Origin: Cytophagales bacterium
Lineage (GTDB): Bacteria > Bacteroidota > Bacteroidia > Cytophagales > Cyclobacteriaceae
Direction: 5' to 3'
Assembly (NCBI GenBank): GCA_003541895.1
Contig: DPLR01000659.1
Span: 1 to 5,425, forward strand
Length of the DNA stretch: 5,425 nucleotides
Part shown: positions 4,668-5,425 of the stretch, piece by piece
Layout of the letters: every line of letters starts with the position of its first letter
Position numbering within the stretch: position 1 is the stretch's first letter
Made by a program: the position numbers and the translations under genes
The notes under the pieces: model-generated
Told to the model about the DNA's origin: nothing
Database searches by the model: none
Seen by the model: only the letters and a program-made list of their open reading frames with translations

Positions 4668-5425
4668 CTATCGTCCTGATCGGTGAGCAATCACTCGGGT
4701 ATCCACTACATTAGGATCTTTTTTAAATTGATTAGTTGGCGAACCGGGTCGAGTAATCACAATCGCGTAGTCCCACCAGTGGTTAGTAGCCTCGTCCAAG
4801 TTAGATGCGCGATAATAGCGATTTTCTCCTTTTAGCGAATTGTCATTGTAGGTAACACCGAAAGTGAATGGGTCGTAAGCTTCAAAAAAAGTATTTCCAT
4901 CTACTTCCCAATATCCTTTGATCACGATGAAGTGCCCCCAGCCTTGGGTGCTCGCATTGTAAAATTTATCAACATGGTATGCGTTGTTGGTCTGTGCATT
5001 GACAAAATACATATCTAAACAAAGAATTACGATGTGACCGTTATCGATTTTGTCCTTTAATAAATTGATGTTGGTGAGGCTAATGGTATAATTGCTGACA
5101 GAGTACATGTTCAGGTAATTGATGATGTCGCTCGTATACCACCAACCACCTGAAGATCTATACGTGTTGCGGGCATCTTGTGGAGTTTTATCAAAACTTT
5201 CTTCCGCCCATTTAATGACCATAGTAACTGAAGTTGGTCCGCAATTAACACCAGAATAAATGCCTGAATTTCCTTGATCGAAATGCCATTGATAGCTGTC
5301 GTTGTTACTCACTTGTTTTGTAATGGTGTTGCCAAGGCCATATGCTTTTGAAATAGGATTAGGAACAACCTCATTTTTCTCACAACGCCAAAACAGAAGC
5401 GAAAGAAATAGTAATGTAACTGTGT
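4668..5425 (-). CDS. C39-like cysteine peptidase, probable lipoprotein (5' end beyond the window)
   Basis: The frame is open from the right edge to TAG 4668-4670, giving 251 visible residues with no ATG near the edge. A shorter version could begin at GTG 5310-5312, but the residues before it form a hydrophobic segment (TVTLLFLSLLFW) followed by R-C-E-K-N, which looks like a lipoprotein signal whose start lies only a few codons outside. The mature part matches the papain-like Peptidase_C39_2 fold: N-C-G-P-T-S-V-T-M with the nucleophile Cys at 5241-5243, G-W-G-H-F-I-V-I-K-G-Y with the His at 4932-4934, and A-Y-D-P-F with the Asp at 4872-4874. These peptidases act on peptides or cell-envelope substrates; the target is unknown. 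The N-R-Y-Y and H-W-W-D-Y-A-I-V-I strands close the domain. The C-terminal tail is basic. The gene converges on the ABC ATPase with a 4-bp gap and no room for a separate terminator. Confidence 0.85.
   Translation of the reverse strand, partial: TVTLLFLSLLFWRCEKNEVVPNPISKAYGLGNTITKQVSNNDSYQWHFDQGNSGIYSGVNCGPTSVTMVIKWAEESFDKTPQDARNTYRSSGGWWYTSDIINYLNMYSVSNYTISLTNINLLKDKIDNGHIVILCLDMYFVNAQTNNAYHVDKFYNASTQGWGHFIVIKGYWEVDGNTFFEAYDPFTFGVTYNDNSLKGENRYYRASNLDEATNHWWDYAIVITRPGSPTNQFKKDPNVVDTRVIAHRSGR

Noticed and set aside
3938..5425. A bacteriocin or peptide export system made of the ABC ATPase and the C39-like peptidase
   Set aside because: The ATPase is the MacB/LolD type, lacks a permease nearby and is broken. 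The peptidase is on the opposite strand, looks like an envelope lipoprotein, and is not fused to an exporter as true leader-processing C39 domains are. No double-glycine precursor gene is visible.

Overview
The window looks like an ordinary chromosomal segment of a Bacteroidota bacterium, probably a Cytophagales-type lineage. Four things point there. Secreted proteins end their signal peptides in A|Q. Start codons lack convincing Shine-Dalgarno sequences. Promoter-like TAnnTTTG boxes lie upstream of several genes. A small envelope protein carries the Asp-Thr-Val/Ile repeats common in that phylum. The assignment rests on these traits and was not tested by a database search.

Layout: (1) Positions 1-57 may hold the last codons of a rightward gene. 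(2) Two leftward genes follow, a small secreted protein of unknown function (790-1203) and a secreted SGNH/GDSL hydrolase (54-713); the second has its own likely promoter. (3) A rightward ammonium transporter (1308-2663) diverges from them and overlaps by 41 bp the convergent RNase HII gene rnhB (2623-3225, leftward). rnhB most likely starts at a GTG directly behind its promoter. (4) A Nudix hydrolase (3282-3836) diverges from rnhB. (5) A MacB/LolD-type ABC ATPase (3938-4663) is broken by an in-frame TAA exactly after its D-loop. (6) A C39-like cysteine peptidase with a lipoprotein-like N-terminus (4668 to past the right edge) runs leftward and converges on the ATPase with a 4-bp gap.

The genes do not form one pathway. 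They are mostly single-gene units in alternating orientation: nitrogen uptake, R-loop/ribonucleotide repair, nucleotide housekeeping, and three envelope or secreted proteins. I see no mobile element, CRISPR array, tRNA or rRNA. I do not see a new multi-gene system. The most notable signals are the single-codon interruption of the ATPase, a 17-bp direct repeat that duplicates its first codons upstream, and the non-ATG, possibly leaderless rnhB start. Also of note are the Nudix box substitution and the atypical lipobox of the peptidase.
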